The translations under genes and the position numbers were made by a program. Source: CAZIIK01 sp964539235 (GTDB taxonomy: Bacteria > Pseudomonadota > Gammaproteobacteria > Francisellales > CACEW01). From it: DNA of 5,812 nt. Positions 5,703-5,812 of this stretch are shown here, piece after piece. The stretch lies in contig CAZIIK010000029.1 of the NCBI GenBank assembly GCA_964539235.1, forward strand, positions 1 through 5,812, in the 5' to 3' direction. The notes beneath the pieces were generated by a model. That model made no database searches. It had not been told where the DNA came from and saw only the letters and a list, made by a program, of their open reading frames with translations. Numbering within the stretch: the first letter of the stretch is position 1; every line of letters starts with the position of its first letter.

Positions 5703-5812
5703 ATGGAAAAGGTATACCCGAGTGATTTGACGGATCAGCAATGGAATCTGATTAGGCCACATATACCGGATGCTAAAGCAGGCGGTCGTCCAAGAACGAT
5801 AGACATGCGACA
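5703..5812 (+). CDS. IS5-family transposase, N-terminal 36 codons (partial)
   Basis: From the ATG at 5703 the frame reads MEKVYPSDLTDQQWNLI and continues through RPHIP and AGGRPRTIDMR before leaving the window. YPSDLTDQQWxLI...P followed by GGRPRxxDxR is the N-terminal DUF4096 signature of IS5/IS1031-type transposases that cut and paste via a DDE catalytic domain. The catalytic triad lies beyond the window, so intactness is unknown. No frameshift or stop occurs in the visible part. Confidence 0.88.
   Translation, partial: MEKVYPSDLTDQQWNLIRPHIPDAKAGGRPRTIDMR

Larger units (their letters stand above)
1..5753. repeat. Inverted repeat formed by the two IS ends (1-163 and 5591-5753)
   Basis: The two 163-base IS segments face each other with their transposases pointing outward and enclose about 5.4 kb: the defence-like pair and purK-purE-purH. 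With about 18 mismatches and uninterrupted identical runs of over 30 bases near the transposase start, they are plausible substrates for recombination that would invert the enclosed block. Full element length, and so total homology, is not visible. Confidence 0.8.
5591..5812 (+). mobile_element. IS5-family insertion sequence, partial (left end, inserted at the purH stop codon)
   Basis: The element starts GAGTCTGTCC at 5591 and runs off the right edge. It is the inverted counterpart of bases 1-163, about 89% identical over 163 bases by hand count. The three bases before it (TTA, 5588-5590) fit a TNA target duplication. Those bases are the last base of the final purH codon plus the TA of its stop, and the IS first base G makes TAG. 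The boundary is placed where the two copies cease to match upstream (ATTA against GTCA). The other end is not visible. Confidence 0.85.

Noticed and set aside
5355..5762. Minus-strand 135-codon open frame
   Set aside because: Antisense to the end of purH and to the IS leader and transposase start; no family resemblance.
1..5812. CRISPR array, tRNA or rRNA genes, riboswitch
   Set aside because: No regularly spaced repeats, no cloverleaf or rRNA-like conserved blocks, and no recognisable purine riboswitch core upstream of purE or purH.

Overview
The window looks like a stretch of gammaproteobacterial chromosome that insertion sequences have broken up. Three complete purine-biosynthesis genes lie on the right: purK and purE on the minus strand, and purH diverging from them on the plus strand. 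Their proteins resemble the E. coli enzymes along their length. I cannot name the species; two diverged copies of the same IS and a decaying defence-like pair suggest an IS-rich, possibly host-associated genome, which is inference.

Layout. Bases 1-163 are the transposase-proximal end of an IS5-family element whose transposase reads leftward out of the window. Bases 164-284 are a leader with a perfect -35 hexamer and a dyad just before the next gene. Bases 285-1475 encode an intact AAA15/RloA-like ABC-type ATPase. Bases 1482-2003 hold its probable partner, a small RloB-like protein with Toprim-like motifs. That gene is broken by two single-base homopolymer changes that cancel each other. Bases 2004-2303 contain no convincing gene, only a 12-bp stem hairpin. 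purK (2370-3404) and purE (3401-3892) form a translationally coupled operon. The purK frame contains a stop followed by 21 more codons that look like its natural C-terminus. A 184-bp divergent regulatory region leads to purH (4077-5591). Bases 5591-5812 are the start of a second copy of the IS, in inverted orientation, and its first base supplies the last base of the purH stop codon.

How the genes work together. PurK and PurE carry out the two-step carboxylation of AIR to CAIR, and PurH carries out the last two steps to IMP, so the divergent unit supplies early and late steps of one pathway. The ATPase/RloB-like pair belongs to a class found in phage-defence and restriction-linked loci. It is visibly richer in A/T than the pur genes (for example 18 of 60 G+C in 541-600 against 33 of 60 in 4321-4380), which suggests acquisition. 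The most unusual points are the paired frameshifts in the RloB-like gene, the purK stop, the IS inserted at the purH stop codon, and the inverted IS pair that could flip the whole block.
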